Positions 47,176 to 58,300 of a stretch of 64,000 bases of DNA are shown here, piece after piece. This DNA is from Clostridium saccharobutylicum DSM 13864 (GTDB lineage: Bacteria; Bacillota; Clostridia; Clostridiales; Clostridiaceae): positions 849,501 through 913,500 of the forward strand of contig NC_022571.1 of assembly GCF_000473995.1 (NCBI RefSeq), read 5' to 3'. A model generated the notes under the pieces. That model was not told where the DNA came from and ran no database searches. It saw only the letters and a program-made list of their open reading frames with translations. Position numbers and translations under genes: made by a program. The stretch's first letter is position 1; the number at the start of each line of letters is the position of its first letter.

Positions 47176-47215
47176 CTAGTTAGGAATATATGCAAAATAT
47201 AAAAGGAGAAAATCA

Positions 47216-47744
47216 TGAATATTAAGAGATTGCTAATATTTATAACTATTATCACACTTTCTTTAAATTTAATATCGTGTAGGTCTATATTGTGTCTACA
47301 TTAGGTGTTAAAAGTGATAAAGAAATTGCAGAAGCACGTTTTCAGAAAATCGTAGAATGCTTAGAAGATAATGATAAAGAAGGACTGAAAAAAATATTTT
47401 CTTCTAATGCATTAAAAGAAGCAAAAGATATTGATGGCAGCATTGATTATATAAGTGGATTTTTTAAAGGTAAAATACAGTCAAAGGATGTTGCACTTGA
47501 AGTTTCAGATCATAAAGATAATGGGAAAAATACAAGAGAATTGAAAGCTTTCTACACAGTTATAACGGATGAAGGCACGTATATAGTGTTTTTTATAGAT
47601 CAATTAGTTGACACTAAAAATCCTGATAATGTTGGTCTTTACATGTTGCAAATAATTAAGGAATCAGATGAAGAAAAAGAGTTTGATTGGGGCGGAGATA
47701 AGACAAGGTGTGCAGGTATTTATCGTCCAAGCATTGCAAAATAA
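47216..47744 (+). pseudogene. DUF5104-like lipoprotein, frameshifted after the signal peptide
   Basis: ATG 47216 with AAAAGGAG starts a signal peptide and lipobox (LISC) but runs into a stop near 47303. The domain continues in another frame from about 47292 (GTG) to 47744: IVECLEDNDKEGLKKIFSSN and WGGDKTRCAGIYRPS. The domain alone would lack an export signal. It is a tandem duplicate of the gene at 46624. Confidence 0.7.
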
Positions 47745-47814
47745 TGGATTTAGGTAAATATATTAAATTGAAATGATAAAGAATATTTTTGAATATGCCT
47801 TAGGAGGAATATAT

Positions 47815-48384
47815 ATGAAATTTGTAAAAAATGCGCTAATAAGTTTATATATAAATTTATTCATAATTATATTTTTATTTGTTAGTTTATTACGAGGATT
47901 AATAAAAAATGATATGGGAAACTGGATTCATATTCTATTAATAGCTGGAGTTATTATTTCTGGAATTTCAAATATTATATTTGCAGCGAAGAATACAATA
48001 AATTCATGTAAATTATGTAAAAATAGAGACTATAATTCATTGCGTAAATGTATGAAAATATTAAAATTTGGAGCAATTCCATATTTCATTTTAAATTTTG
48101 CTATGCATTTTTTAATATTTCTATTTTTATTTGCAGCATCTCGTGGAACAATGATATTTACACCAATTCCATTATTATTTTTTATTCCTATTTGTTTTAC
48201 ATATCCAACAGTTGTATTTACATCATTGTATGGCATAGGCTTTGTAGTGAGTATCAGCAGAGATAAAAAGTTGAGCAAAAAAAAGTTTATATTTCATGTT
48301 TTATTACAATTATGTTTTATTTTAGATGTAATAAGTACAATAAGCTTGCTTATAAAATATAAAAAAATTGATGAGATAAACTAA
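47815..48384 (+). CDS. Four-helix membrane protein, DUF6652-like
   Basis: 190 aa from ATG 47815 with TAGGAGGA at 47801-47808; ATG 47773 is upstream of that site and rejected. Four to five membrane helices (about 8-27, 36-57, 85-110, 116-140, 155-175). Small integral membrane proteins of this size occur as immunity to pore-forming or membrane-acting toxins. The family name is tentative. Confidence 0.55.
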   Translation: MKFVKNALISLYINLFIIIFLFVSLLRGLIKNDMGNWIHILLIAGVIISGISNIIFAAKNTINSCKLCKNRDYNSLRKCMKILKFGAIPYFILNFAMHFLIFLFLFAASRGTMIFTPIPLLFFIPICFTYPTVVFTSLYGIGFVVSISRDKKLSKKKFIFHVLLQLCFILDVISTISLLIKYKKIDEIN

Positions 48385-48594
48385 TATTCAAGTTGTTTTG
48401 GAGTATGTAGAGGTAATTGTCTATCAAGTGAAGAAAACGTAAAATATTATTAAAATATAATATTGACCAAAAGCTTGAAGAATAATGATTAGAAAATATC
48501 ATTATGTATACTAAAAGACAAGAAAATATGAATAAATAGTTAATCTTTTGAGTGAGTAGAAGATTCATATATATATTATGTTTTTAATTTATGA

Positions 48595-48630
48595 GTTAAC
48601 AGGGAAAAAAATTCTTTGTTAACCTTTTTT
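48595..48630 (+). terminator. Rho-independent terminator
   Basis: GTTAACAGGGAA pairs with TTCTTTGTTAAC (G-T pairs included) and is followed by CTTTTTT. It ends the small membrane-protein cluster. The rest of 48385-48809 is AT-rich with no gene. Confidence 0.75.
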
Positions 48631-48809
48631 ATAAGTCAAGCTGATTCCTATATTATAAGGAAAATAAAAGAGAGAAATTTATAAATTCATATAGAAAACA
48701 TAAGTGAAATAGCAATTTTATTTTAATTTTAATTTCAATATTTTAGCTTTTATGTAGAAAATTATTAACTTTGTATGTTATATTCCTTTTAGAGTATTTA
48801 ACAATATAA

Positions 48810-48967
48810 GGCACAATCAAAAAAATAATAGACCAGTATACGTGTATATTTCGCGTCATACTGCGTCGGCAAATTCTACTAATAGACCCGCTATGAGCAG
48901 AATTCGCCTCCTTGTCTGACACGAAATATTCTACGAATCTTTGGTCTATTATTTTTTTTCATGTGCC
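48810..48967. mobile_element. MITE-like element, 158 bp (inverted copy)
   Basis: Ends GGCACA/TGTGCC with TAA on both sides (48807-48809, 48968-48970). Over its whole length it resembles the reverse complement of the element at 36058 (shared CCCGCTATGAG, CTTCCTTG/CCTCCTTG and CTGCGT blocks). It lies 30 nt before the start of spike module B. Confidence 0.8.
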
Positions 48968-48997
48968 TAAATTACAAAGACATAGGAGGATAGAAAA

Positions 48998-49597
48998 ATG
49001 GATAAAAAAATTGATGAAAAAATATTAGAGTATATAACTCAAGAAGAAAATATAAAATCAAGAAAGGATATTTTTAATGGACCAGTTAAAATAAGAGATA
49101 TTTTTTATGAGTTCATAGAGATGGAATTCTTTGATAAAAAGTTAAAAATGTATATTCCAAAAGATTTTGAGGATATGACTATTGAAGCGAGAAAGTTTAA
49201 ATATCCATCAGAGAACCGTCCAGAGATAATAAAGAGTAATGGAGATGGGGATATAGCTATAACATTAAAACTTATAGATGATCCATTGAAGGAAAACAAT
49301 ATTAAAAAATTAATAAGTACATTAAAGTTAATTAATAAAAGACTGAATCCTGCTTTTATATTTTTTGATGAAGGAATTTTAGAAGTAGATAATAAGAAAA
49401 TTGGATTTTATGATTTTAAAAGTTTTGCTATAGATGATTCATTATATAATTTAGTATTTTTATTTGAATTTGAAGGCAAGACAATGATGGGGGCATTTAC
49501 TTGTTGTTATAAGGATTCTGATGAATGGAAAGATATAGCTTTTGAAATTATAAAAACTATAAAAGTTAGAGAAGAGGAGAAGGAGGATGAGAAATAA
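48998..49597 (+). CDS. DcrB/Eag-like chaperone candidate, spike module B
   Basis: 199 aa with ATAGGAGG before ATG 48998. Clear paralogue of 33108 (KYPSENRPEIIK block, FFDKKLKMYIPKDFEDM, TMMGAFTC near the end). It keeps an acidic tail KVREEEKEDEK that the module A copy has lost to a mobile element. The stop touches the start of the VgrG gene. A fold like DUF1795 and the position before VgrG support a chaperone role for spike or effector loading. Confidence 0.5.
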   Translation: MDKKIDEKILEYITQEENIKSRKDIFNGPVKIRDIFYEFIEMEFFDKKLKMYIPKDFEDMTIEARKFKYPSENRPEIIKSNGDGDIAITLKLIDDPLKENNIKKLISTLKLINKRLNPAFIFFDEGILEVDNKKIGFYDFKSFAIDDSLYNLVFLFEFEGKTMMGAFTCCYKDSDEWKDIAFEIIKTIKVREEEKEDEK

Positions 49598-51016
49598 ATG
49601 AGAAGTGGATATACGTATACTCAAGGGGATATTTTAGTAGAACCATATGCATTTATTAAAATTTTAGATTTAAAAATAGATAGAAAAATTAATGAACATG
49701 CAAAAATTTATATAAGTGGAATTATAAGTGATGAAAATGCAGATAAGTATGTTGAAGTAGCAGATGATGATGAAAGTATTAAGGTATCAGTAAAAGATGA
49801 CAACAATAATATTATAGATTTATTTCAAGGAATGGTAACTAATATAGCTATAAATTCTACAAATGATGTAAAAACATTAGAAATTGAAGCATTAAGTTAT
49901 ACTTTTGAGATGGATATAGAAAAGAAATATCGTAGCTTTCAAGGTGAAAATTTAACTTATGCAGATATTTTTAACAAAGTAAATAAAGATTACAGCAATC
50001 TTCAAATGAGAGAGTACATTCCGATTGGACAAACTATTGATAAGATAATAGTTCAATATAATGAAACAGATTGGGAATTTATAAAGAGACTTGCTTCACA
50101 TTTTAATGTAGGAGTTGTTCCTGAATGCAGATTATCAGGAATTAAATTTTCAATTGGAAAAGGAGAAAGTGAAGCATGTAACTTAGAGGAATTTAATTAT
50201 TCCATTAATAAAGGATTAAAAGAATATAAGATAAAATCAAAGAACAGTAATTTAGGATTGATTGATACAGATTTAATAAGTTATCAAATTGTAACTAACA
50301 AAATTTTAGATTTATATAATTCAGTTAACTTTAAAAATAGGAATTTAAATGTATATAAAAGTGAAACAAGCATAGTTAATAGAGTAATTTCAACTAAATA
50401 TACTTTAAGAGATGAAAAAGGTATGAAGGTGAGAAGGATTTATAATGATAAACTTGTTGGTGCATCATTAGATGGAAAAATATTAAACACGAAGGCTGAT
50501 GTAGTAAAAATATCACTTAAGATAGATGGTTATCCGGGCAGCGAAGAGAATGCAGCATGGTTGCCATATTCTACAGTATTTTCATCACAAGATGGTACAG
50601 GTTGGTACTGCATGCCAGAAATAGGAGATGCCATAAGAATGTATTTCCCAGATAATGATGAAAAAAATACTTATGCTATAAGTTCAGTAAACTTAAAAGC
50701 AAGTAATCCAGCAAAACGTAGTGATCCATCAGTAAAAAGTATTGGAACAAAATATGGAAAAGAAATAATAATGAAACCTGGTGCAGTAGAGGTAATGGCT
50801 AATGGCAGCTTGTTTATGAAATTAACTGATTCTGGTGGTATAGAAATAAAGAGTGACAATAAAATAACATTGGATGCTAAAAAAGACATAGAAATAAATG
50901 GTGAAAATATAAAAATTGAAGGAAAGACTGCTGTTGATTTGGTATCTGGCGCTGGAGCAACTGTTACTATAAATGAGGATGTAACTGCAAGCGGAGCAAA
51001 GATTAATACACAATAA
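49598..51016 (+). CDS. VgrG-type spike protein without effector domain, module B
   Basis: 472 aa, start directly after the previous stop. Same architecture as 33924: gp27-like part with IIVQYNETDWEFIKRLASHF, OB-fold with GTGWYCMPEIGDAIRMYFPD, then a short beta spike ending VTASGAKINTQ. The two proteins share most of their length, so modules A and B are duplicates that have diverged. No toxin tail. Confidence 0.85.
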   Translation: MRSGYTYTQGDILVEPYAFIKILDLKIDRKINEHAKIYISGIISDENADKYVEVADDDESIKVSVKDDNNNIIDLFQGMVTNIAINSTNDVKTLEIEALSYTFEMDIEKKYRSFQGENLTYADIFNKVNKDYSNLQMREYIPIGQTIDKIIVQYNETDWEFIKRLASHFNVGVVPECRLSGIKFSIGKGESEACNLEEFNYSINKGLKEYKIKSKNSNLGLIDTDLISYQIVTNKILDLYNSVNFKNRNLNVYKSETSIVNRVISTKYTLRDEKGMKVRRIYNDKLVGASLDGKILNTKADVVKISLKIDGYPGSEENAAWLPYSTVFSSQDGTGWYCMPEIGDAIRMYFPDNDEKNTYAISSVNLKASNPAKRSDPSVKSIGTKYGKEIIMKPGAVEVMANGSLFMKLTDSGGIEIKSDNKITLDAKKDIEINGENIKIEGKTAVDLVSGAGATVTINEDVTASGAKINTQ

Positions 51017-51321
51017 TTTTTTTATTCTTTAGAAAATTATAATGCAGTTAAATCTGTGGATAACTTTTGGAAGCAGTGTAAATATAAGGCTAGTAGAGCC
51101 AATTTTAATATGAATAAAATGTTAACACAGAAAAGCATAGTCTGCGAAGCAGATTTTCTTGATGTCTAGGAAAGTATAAAATTTTTGAAATTTGAAAGCC
51201 AGCCATATCAATGGCTAAGACAAATTTAGCGTGCAAAAACGTGATTAAGAGAGAGTGTGGCGCAGCCACTTTGTTCTGAATTTAAATTAAAATATGTTGA
51301 AAAAAGATAAGGAGTATAAAC
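51017..51321. other. Gene-less stretch, 305 nt
   Basis: Holds a small GC-rich hairpin GTGGCGCAGCCAC (about 51258-51270) and a TCTGCGAAGCAGA hairpin near 51142. No ORF. In module A this position carries the unknown gene at 35442. Confidence 0.5.
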
Positions 51322-51852
51322 ATGGATTATTTTTTACTTGATCAAGATGAGAGATGTACTTGTATTCCAGAGCTTTTAAATCTCTATAAAAGTATTGATA
51401 AAAGAGACATAAATTTAAGTAGTGCAGATAAAATAGATGACACAATAATATTTTATATAAAGTCAAATCCTAATACTGAATTTTTAGATGTTTTAAACAA
51501 GCAGTTATTTTTAGTATCAGAGGATATGAAAAATATATTAGAAAAGTATAATGCAAATATTATATTTAAAATGTTGCCTTTAATTGATTTTGATAACTTA
51601 AAACAAGAAATTTATTACTTACCAATATTTGAAGAAATAGAAGCATTAAGTGAAGAGGCTGAGCTAAATTTGGATAAAACAGTGATAAAAAAATTAGTAT
51701 TAAATAAAGAAAAAATTCAAGGTAAGAAGATATTTAAAATTAAAGAAAGTAAAAAAGATTTAATCATAATTAGATTAGATGTAGCTGAAAGTTTATTAAG
51801 AAGAGAGTTTAAAGGAATTGCAATAAAAAGAGTAGAGGTAAAAGAAAAGTAG
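51322..51852 (+). CDS. Imm11-like spike-associated protein, copy 3
   Basis: 176 aa, ATG 51322 with AAGGAG. Closely related to 36262 (start MDYFLLDQDE, PIFEEIEALSEEAELNLDKT, end RLDVAESLLRREFKGI). Again directly before the DUF4280 gene. Conserved order in all three modules argues for a shared function in tip loading rather than for toxin-specific immunity. Confidence 0.6.
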   Translation: MDYFLLDQDERCTCIPELLNLYKSIDKRDINLSSADKIDDTIIFYIKSNPNTEFLDVLNKQLFLVSEDMKNILEKYNANIIFKMLPLIDFDNLKQEIYYLPIFEEIEALSEEAELNLDKTVIKKLVLNKEKIQGKKIFKIKESKKDLIIIRLDVAESLLRREFKGIAIKRVEVKEK

Positions 51853-51858
51853 AATTAA

Positions 51859-51883
51859 GCTACATTCAATTTTTGATTGTGCC
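51859..51883. mobile_element. Remnant of the GGCACA element, 25 bp
   Basis: TTTTTGATTGTGCC is the right end of the family; left end GCTACA is altered. TAA stands on both sides (51856-51858, 51884-51886). Confidence 0.55.
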
Positions 51884-51902
51884 TAAGTAAGGAGAGGATA
51901 AT

Positions 51903-52235
51903 TTGAGTAGTGATGTTTCTTATGTAGCAAGAGGAGCAAAAATGCAATGCAGTAAAGGAAGTAATAAGGAGCTTAAAATAAATTTGCCTGCAAGTCATGG
52001 CGCATATGCACAGGGAAAGGCATTAATGGTTGAAACAGATAATGTAGTTGAGGCAAACATTACGTCCTTTGGTTTATGTGAAGGAGAAAAATGTTGCCCA
52101 ATTATATTAGGAAAATGGACAAAATGTGAATATGATACGTTAATTAATGGAGTACCAGCTTTAACAACAGATTCAGAGCTTATTTGTGCAAAGGGTGGGA
52201 GAATTACATTTGTAACAGATGGACAGAATGAATAA
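51903..52235 (+). CDS. DUF4280 PAAR-like spike tip, module B
   Basis: 110 aa from TTG 51903, 9 nt after AAGGAGAGG. Motifs: YVARGAKMQCSKGS, LPASHGAYAQGKALMVE, T-S-F-G-L-C, CEYDTLINGVPALTTDS and LICAKGGRITFVTDG. Smallest of the three spike tips. Probably caps the VgrG-Rhs spike encoded next. Confidence 0.85.
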   Translation: MSSDVSYVARGAKMQCSKGSNKELKINLPASHGAYAQGKALMVETDNVVEANITSFGLCEGEKCCPIILGKWTKCEYDTLINGVPALTTDSELICAKGGRITFVTDGQNE

Positions 52236-52246
52236 AAAATAATTAA

Positions 52247-52279
52247 GGCACATGGACTTGTTATTTATTTGATTGTGCC
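52247..52279. mobile_element. Minimal GGCACA element, 33 bp
   Basis: GGCACATGGACTTGTTATTT then TTGATTGTGCC, flanked by TAA on both sides (52244-52246, 52280-52282). Only one inner arm is left between the two ends. It sits between the DUF4280 gene and the VgrG-Rhs gene. Confidence 0.7.
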
Positions 52280-52315
52280 TAACTATAATATTTTTATGGC
52301 AGAGAGGAGAAGATA

Positions 52316-55300
52316 ATGGAAGCAATTCACAAATTAAAAGTAGACTGTCCCTATGAAATACTTACGATAGAAGACATTGAAATTAAATGCAGACCTAATG
52401 AACATGGTTATTTATATATTAAATGTCTCATAGATGATAGTATAAATGTTAAATATTCTATTGAAGCTTCCACAGAAGATAAAATATGTATTTATGAAGA
52501 AATAGAAAATGATGAAAAATCAATAATATTTAATGGATTAATACAAGATATAAGAACAACTAATATAAATGGAATTTATTATTTAGAAATAGAAGCAGCA
52601 ACATCAAGCTTTACTTTAGATATTGAAGAGAAAAGCAGATCATTTCAAGATGTTGAAATGACATATGATGAGTTAATAAAAGAAATACTTAAAGAATATG
52701 AAAGTTTACGTTTAGGCTATACACAATGCATGGACAAGCAAAAGAAAATAGGAAAGCCATTATTTCAATATAAAGAAACAGATTATGAATTTTTAAAAAG
52801 AATAGCAAGTGAGTTAGGAATAGAACTTATTTGTGACACAATGAATTTTAGTAATATGTTTTATTTTGGCAGGACTTTGGGAGAAAATTATACATTTGAA
52901 GATAATACTAATTATAGGGTATGCAAAGATTTAAAAAAATACCACAAAGCAAAAACTTTAGGATTGGATTTTAACCATACAGATTATTTTTATTATGAAA
53001 TAAAGAAATGTGAAAAATTAAATATAGGAGATAAAATTAATTTTAAGCAAAAAGAATTATATGTTAATCAGTATACAGCAAGTTTAGATAAAGGTGAATT
53101 AATATATAATTATAGATTATGCAAAGAAAAAGGAATTTGGCAAGAGAAGATTTATAATCCTAAAATGCAGGGGATATCTCTTGAGGGAAAAGTTCTTGCA
53201 GTAAAAGAGCAGCGACTAAAAATACACTTAGACATAGATGAAGGACAAAATGAAGATAAAGCTTATTGGTTTACGTTTGCACCACCAACAGGAAATGTAA
53301 TGTATTCTATGCCTATAGTTGGAACAAATGCAGTGTTATATTTCCCAAATGATAGCAAAGGAGAGCCTATAGCTACAGCATGTGTAAGAAAAAATGGAGG
53401 TGGCTGTGAAAAGTTTTCAGATGTAAACAATAGGTACTATACAACCGAAAGTAATAATCAGATAGCGCTACTACCAGGAAAGCTTAGTTTTACATGTAGT
53501 GGAAATGAAGGTTTAAAAGTTTCTTTTGATGATGCTGAAGGAGTAACATTAAAAAGCGATAAAAATATAAATATAACTAGCCCAAATGAAGTTTCAATAA
53601 AAAGTGAAGAAAACGATATTAAGATAAATGCAAAACAAAAGTTAACTGTTCAAAAAAAAGGTGGAGAAGGCGGAATTTCTCTACATAATGAAATGGAATA
53701 CCATGGAGGAAAAGTTAATGAAAATGGAACTTGCACAGAAACTTTTGCACCTTATGAGGAAGAAGAACCTGAAGCAAGCGATGAAAATGCACAAAGTGAA
53801 GAAAGCAGTGAAAGTGATGAAGGTGCAGGAATAGGACCTACTGCATTATCATGTGCCTTAGATATGATACCGTTTGTTGGAAATGTGAAAAGTGGAATTG
53901 AATTATTAACAGGAAAAGATTTAATTACAGGAGAACAAGTTAGTAGAGGTGCATTGTTAGTAGGGATGGTTGCAGGACCTCTTGGTAAAGTATGTAAAGT
54001 TGGAAAATTGGCCAGCAAAGTAGGAAGCAAATTAATGAAGGTAGGAAGTAAAGCACTTAAAGCTGGCAGTAAAGTAGGGAAGATAGCTAGTAAAGCAGCG
54101 AAGGTAGCAAGTAAAAGTGAAAAAGAAGTAAGTAAAATGCTTACTGGGCTGAAGCGGGTAACCAAAAGAGTCGCGAAAAAAGAAGGCAAAGATGTAATTG
54201 AGGAGACAACAAAAGAAGCAACAGAGAAGGCAGCAAAAGAAGCTGTTGAAAAAGGAGAAAAAGAGGTAGCACAGAAGGCAGAGAAAGAAGTAGCAGGGGC
54301 AGCAAAAAAAGACGTAAAAGAAGCTGGAGAGAAAGAAACAAAAGATGTAGCAGAAGAGGAATCAAAAGAAGTAAGTAAAAAATCAGAGAAAGAAGCAAAA
54401 GAAACAAGAGAGAAAAAAGCAAATGATTCAGCAGAAAAAGAACGTAAAAAGGCAGCCGAAAAGGACACAAAAGAAGAAAAATCTACTACTAAAACTGATA
54501 ATGAAAACAAATGTACAGATGGAGACCCAATTGATACAGCAACAGGAAGTTTATATATTCCAGCTACTGATATAGTATTGCCTGATATACACGAAGAATT
54601 TGAGATAAAAAGAAAATATGAATCAACCAATAAAAGAGTAGGATTACTTGGAAAAGGATGGACAAATAATTTTGAAACTTATCTTAAGATAGCAGATGGA
54701 AAAATTAATGTACTTTGTAGTGATGGTCATATTGAAACTTTTTACCCAATTGATGATGAATGGATAAATGATAAAGGTGGAAGAAAAAGTTATTCATTAA
54801 TGAGAGAGGGAGACTATTGGAAATTTAAATGCTTTAAAGAAAAGAAAATATATAGGTATAATAATTCAGGAAAACTTATTGATATAACTGATAATCATAA
54901 TAATAAACTTTCGTTAACTTATATTGGAGAAAACATAGAAACTTTAACAACTTTCTCAAATTATAAATTATTTTTCACATATAAAGATGGAAAAGTAATT
55001 GAAATAAAAGATGAATTGGGTAGAACGGTTAAATATAAATATGATGGACATTATTTAACAGACGTTATCCATGTAGATCAAGGAGTTACAACATATACCT
55101 ATGATAATAAAGGTTATATAAGCAGCATAAAAGATCAAAATGGAAATACTTATACTAAAAATTTCTTTGATAAAAAAGGAAGAGTTATAAGACAAGAATA
55201 TCCAAATGGTGATGTTTTAACAGTAGATTATGATGATGGGGAAAAAGAAAGTACATTTTATTTTAGACAAAGTAAAATAAAAAAAGTATATAGACACAAT

Positions 55301-58300
55301 AAAGATAAGTTAATAACACATTTATTTTATGAAGATGGAACTACAGAAGAATATAAATATGATGATTATCAAAACAAGACTTATATAAAAGATAGAAATG
55401 GATTTGAAGTCCATAAGGTTTTTGATGAATTTGGTAATTTATTAAGTGAGTCTTTACCAAATGGATTAAAAACAGAATACACTTATGATGAAAATCACAA
55501 CCTAATAAAAGAAGCTGATAATAAAGGAAAAGAAATTCTATGCAGCTATGATAGAGAGGGCAATTTACTAGAGAAGAAAACAAAGATTTCAGTTGGAAAT
55601 TGGACAACTGAAAGTTATAAATATGATTCGTATGGAAGAATTTTAAGTAAAATAGATGGCAATGGAAATAATTCAAAATATGAATATTCTAATACATGGA
55701 ATTTAGAATCAAAAAAAGGAAAAGATCCAGTAAGGGTAATAACTAATGGTGGATATATTTATGAATATGAATATGATGAAGTAGGCAGAAATACAGAAAT
55801 AAAAACTGATTATGGAGTAATAGAATTTTCATATAACAATTTAAATTATGAGGCAAAAATTAAAGATGCAAATGGAAATGTAACAATAAAAAATTATGAT
55901 AACATGGGTAATTTGATAAGTCTTTATACACCAAATACATGTTTTAATGGAGGTATGTCAGAAGAAGGTTACAGATATACCTATGATCATATGGATAGGC
56001 TTATAAGCATAAAAAATCCACTTGGAATTGTAGAGAAAAGCGTAAGAGATACTCAAGGAAATATAATAAAGGATATAAATCCAAATTATTATAGTTATGA
56101 AACTCATGATGGACCTGGAATTGAATATGTTTATGATCAAAATAATCAAAAGATAAAAACTATATATCCTGATGGGGGAATAGAAAGATTCTTCTATGAT
56201 GCTAATGGAAATGTAATAAAGCATATAAGTCCAGAATATTATAATCAAGAAACTGATGATGGTTTAGGTTATAGTTATACCTATGATTCAATGAATAGAT
56301 TAAGTTCTATAATAAATGAAGAAGGAATTATAGAAAAGACTTTTGGATACGATCTTCATGGAAATATCATAAAAGAAATAGATAATGAAGGAAATGGTAT
56401 TTTATTTAAATATGATTTGCTTGGTAATTTAATTGAAAAGAGAGTTCCAGTTGAAAAAGATATTTATGGAAATATTAGATACAATTTAACTTGCTATGAT
56501 TATGATAAAAATAGTAATAAAATTTTAGAAAAGCATGGAACAGCAGTAGTATCTGAAAAAGGAATCTGTGGTAATTATCATGAAATTTATTTTAAATATG
56601 ATAAAGAAAACAGGCTTATAGAAGTTAAAGATAAATATGGAGCGAAAGCAAGGTACAAATATGACTGCTTAAATAAAAAGACTTTTGAAAGCTTTAAGAT
56701 TAATGACTCAACAACAAAAGCAATTCATTATATTTATGATAAAGTAGGAAATTTAATTCAAAATAAGGAAGAAATAAATGGAAGTTTTGTAGCACCAGAA
56801 ACAAAGGGCAGAAATGTTTGGGCTATAACAAACTATGAGTATGATAAGAATGGAAATATAACAAAAATAATAACTCCAAAAGGCTTTGAAATTGGAAGAG
56901 TTTATGATAAAGCGGATAGACTTATAGAGCAACATGAAAAAGATGAAGCTAATGGAATTTTTAGAAGTTATGTTTATAAGTATGATAAATCTAATAATAT
57001 AACAAGTATAAGCGAATATTCTGGAGAAGAAGCAAAGCTTATAAGAAGTAAATATATAAGTGAAAATGATTATAGGGTACATTGGTCTGAGAGATATGAA
57101 AATAAAAAAGAAAATGAAAGGTTATTTGAGAAAATTGGATTTAAGGAAGATGAAAAACAAAAGACCTATACTTACGATGCTCAAAACAGACTTACCCATT
57201 TTATAAATTTCTCAGGAAATACAACAAGGCTATTTTATGATAAGAATGATAGAATCATAAAACAAGTACTTCCAGAACAATATGATGAAGCTAAGGATAA
57301 TGGATTAGGAACAACTTATGATTACAATATTAAGGGACAAGTTATTGAAGTTAAAAATGCTTTAGGAGAAACAATAACTAAAAATACTTATGACCCAAAA
57401 GGAAATCTTAAAACTTCAATAGATGGAGAAAATAATAAAGTAGAATACACTTATACAATGCTTGGGCAAATAAAAGACATTGTGACTCCAAACTCAAGAA
57501 AAGAAAATAAACCAGCTCAAAGCTATAAATATGATGCACGAGGAAACATTACAGGAATAACAGATGGTAATGGAAATGAAACAAGTTATATTTTAGATGA
57601 CTGGGGAAGAATAATTCAAATAACAACACCAGAAGGCGGAGTTGAAAAATATACCTATGACTTTGCAGGAAATATAACAAGTACAACGGATGCTAATGGT
57701 GGAACTATAGAATATATTTATAACAGCTTAGGTCAAGTATGTGAAATAAAAGATCAAGCAGGAAATAGTGAATATTTCTATTATGATAATGAAGGAAATC
57801 TAACAAAACATGTTGATAGAAATCAAAATCATGTGGATAGAATTTATAATTTAGATAGAAATATAGTTTCAGTAAAAGCTTATCAAGTTGATGAAGAATC
57901 AATATCACTAGAAGTAAAAAAAGCTGAAGAAGCTAGAACAAAAGCACTAGAGAAAGCAAAGATAAACAATGAAGAAGGCTTTATAACAACTCCATTAAGC
58001 CAGAAACATAGAAGAAGAAGCTTCACAGAAAGACAGAAAGAGAAAAAAGAAAAGCAAGAAAATACTAAATTAAACGAAAATAATTCAAAAACAGAACTAA
58101 CAGAAGATCCAAATAAAAATAAACTAGAAGTAGTAGATCAAAGATTCAACTATAATTCAGATGGTACTTTAAAGAATGCATATACAGGAAATATGCATTA
58201 TGAATATGCTTATAATATTGAAGGAATGCTTGAAACTAAGAGTGCTTCTGGAAGAACACTTTTAAGATATACTTATGATAAGAATAACAATATAAAAACT

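Noticed and set aside
53752-54630. Long antisense frame of 292 codons inside VgrG-Rhs 2
   Set aside because: It is a mirror of the Lys/Glu/Ala-rich segment on the + strand; the Ser/Phe-rich product has no domain, ribosome site or promoter.
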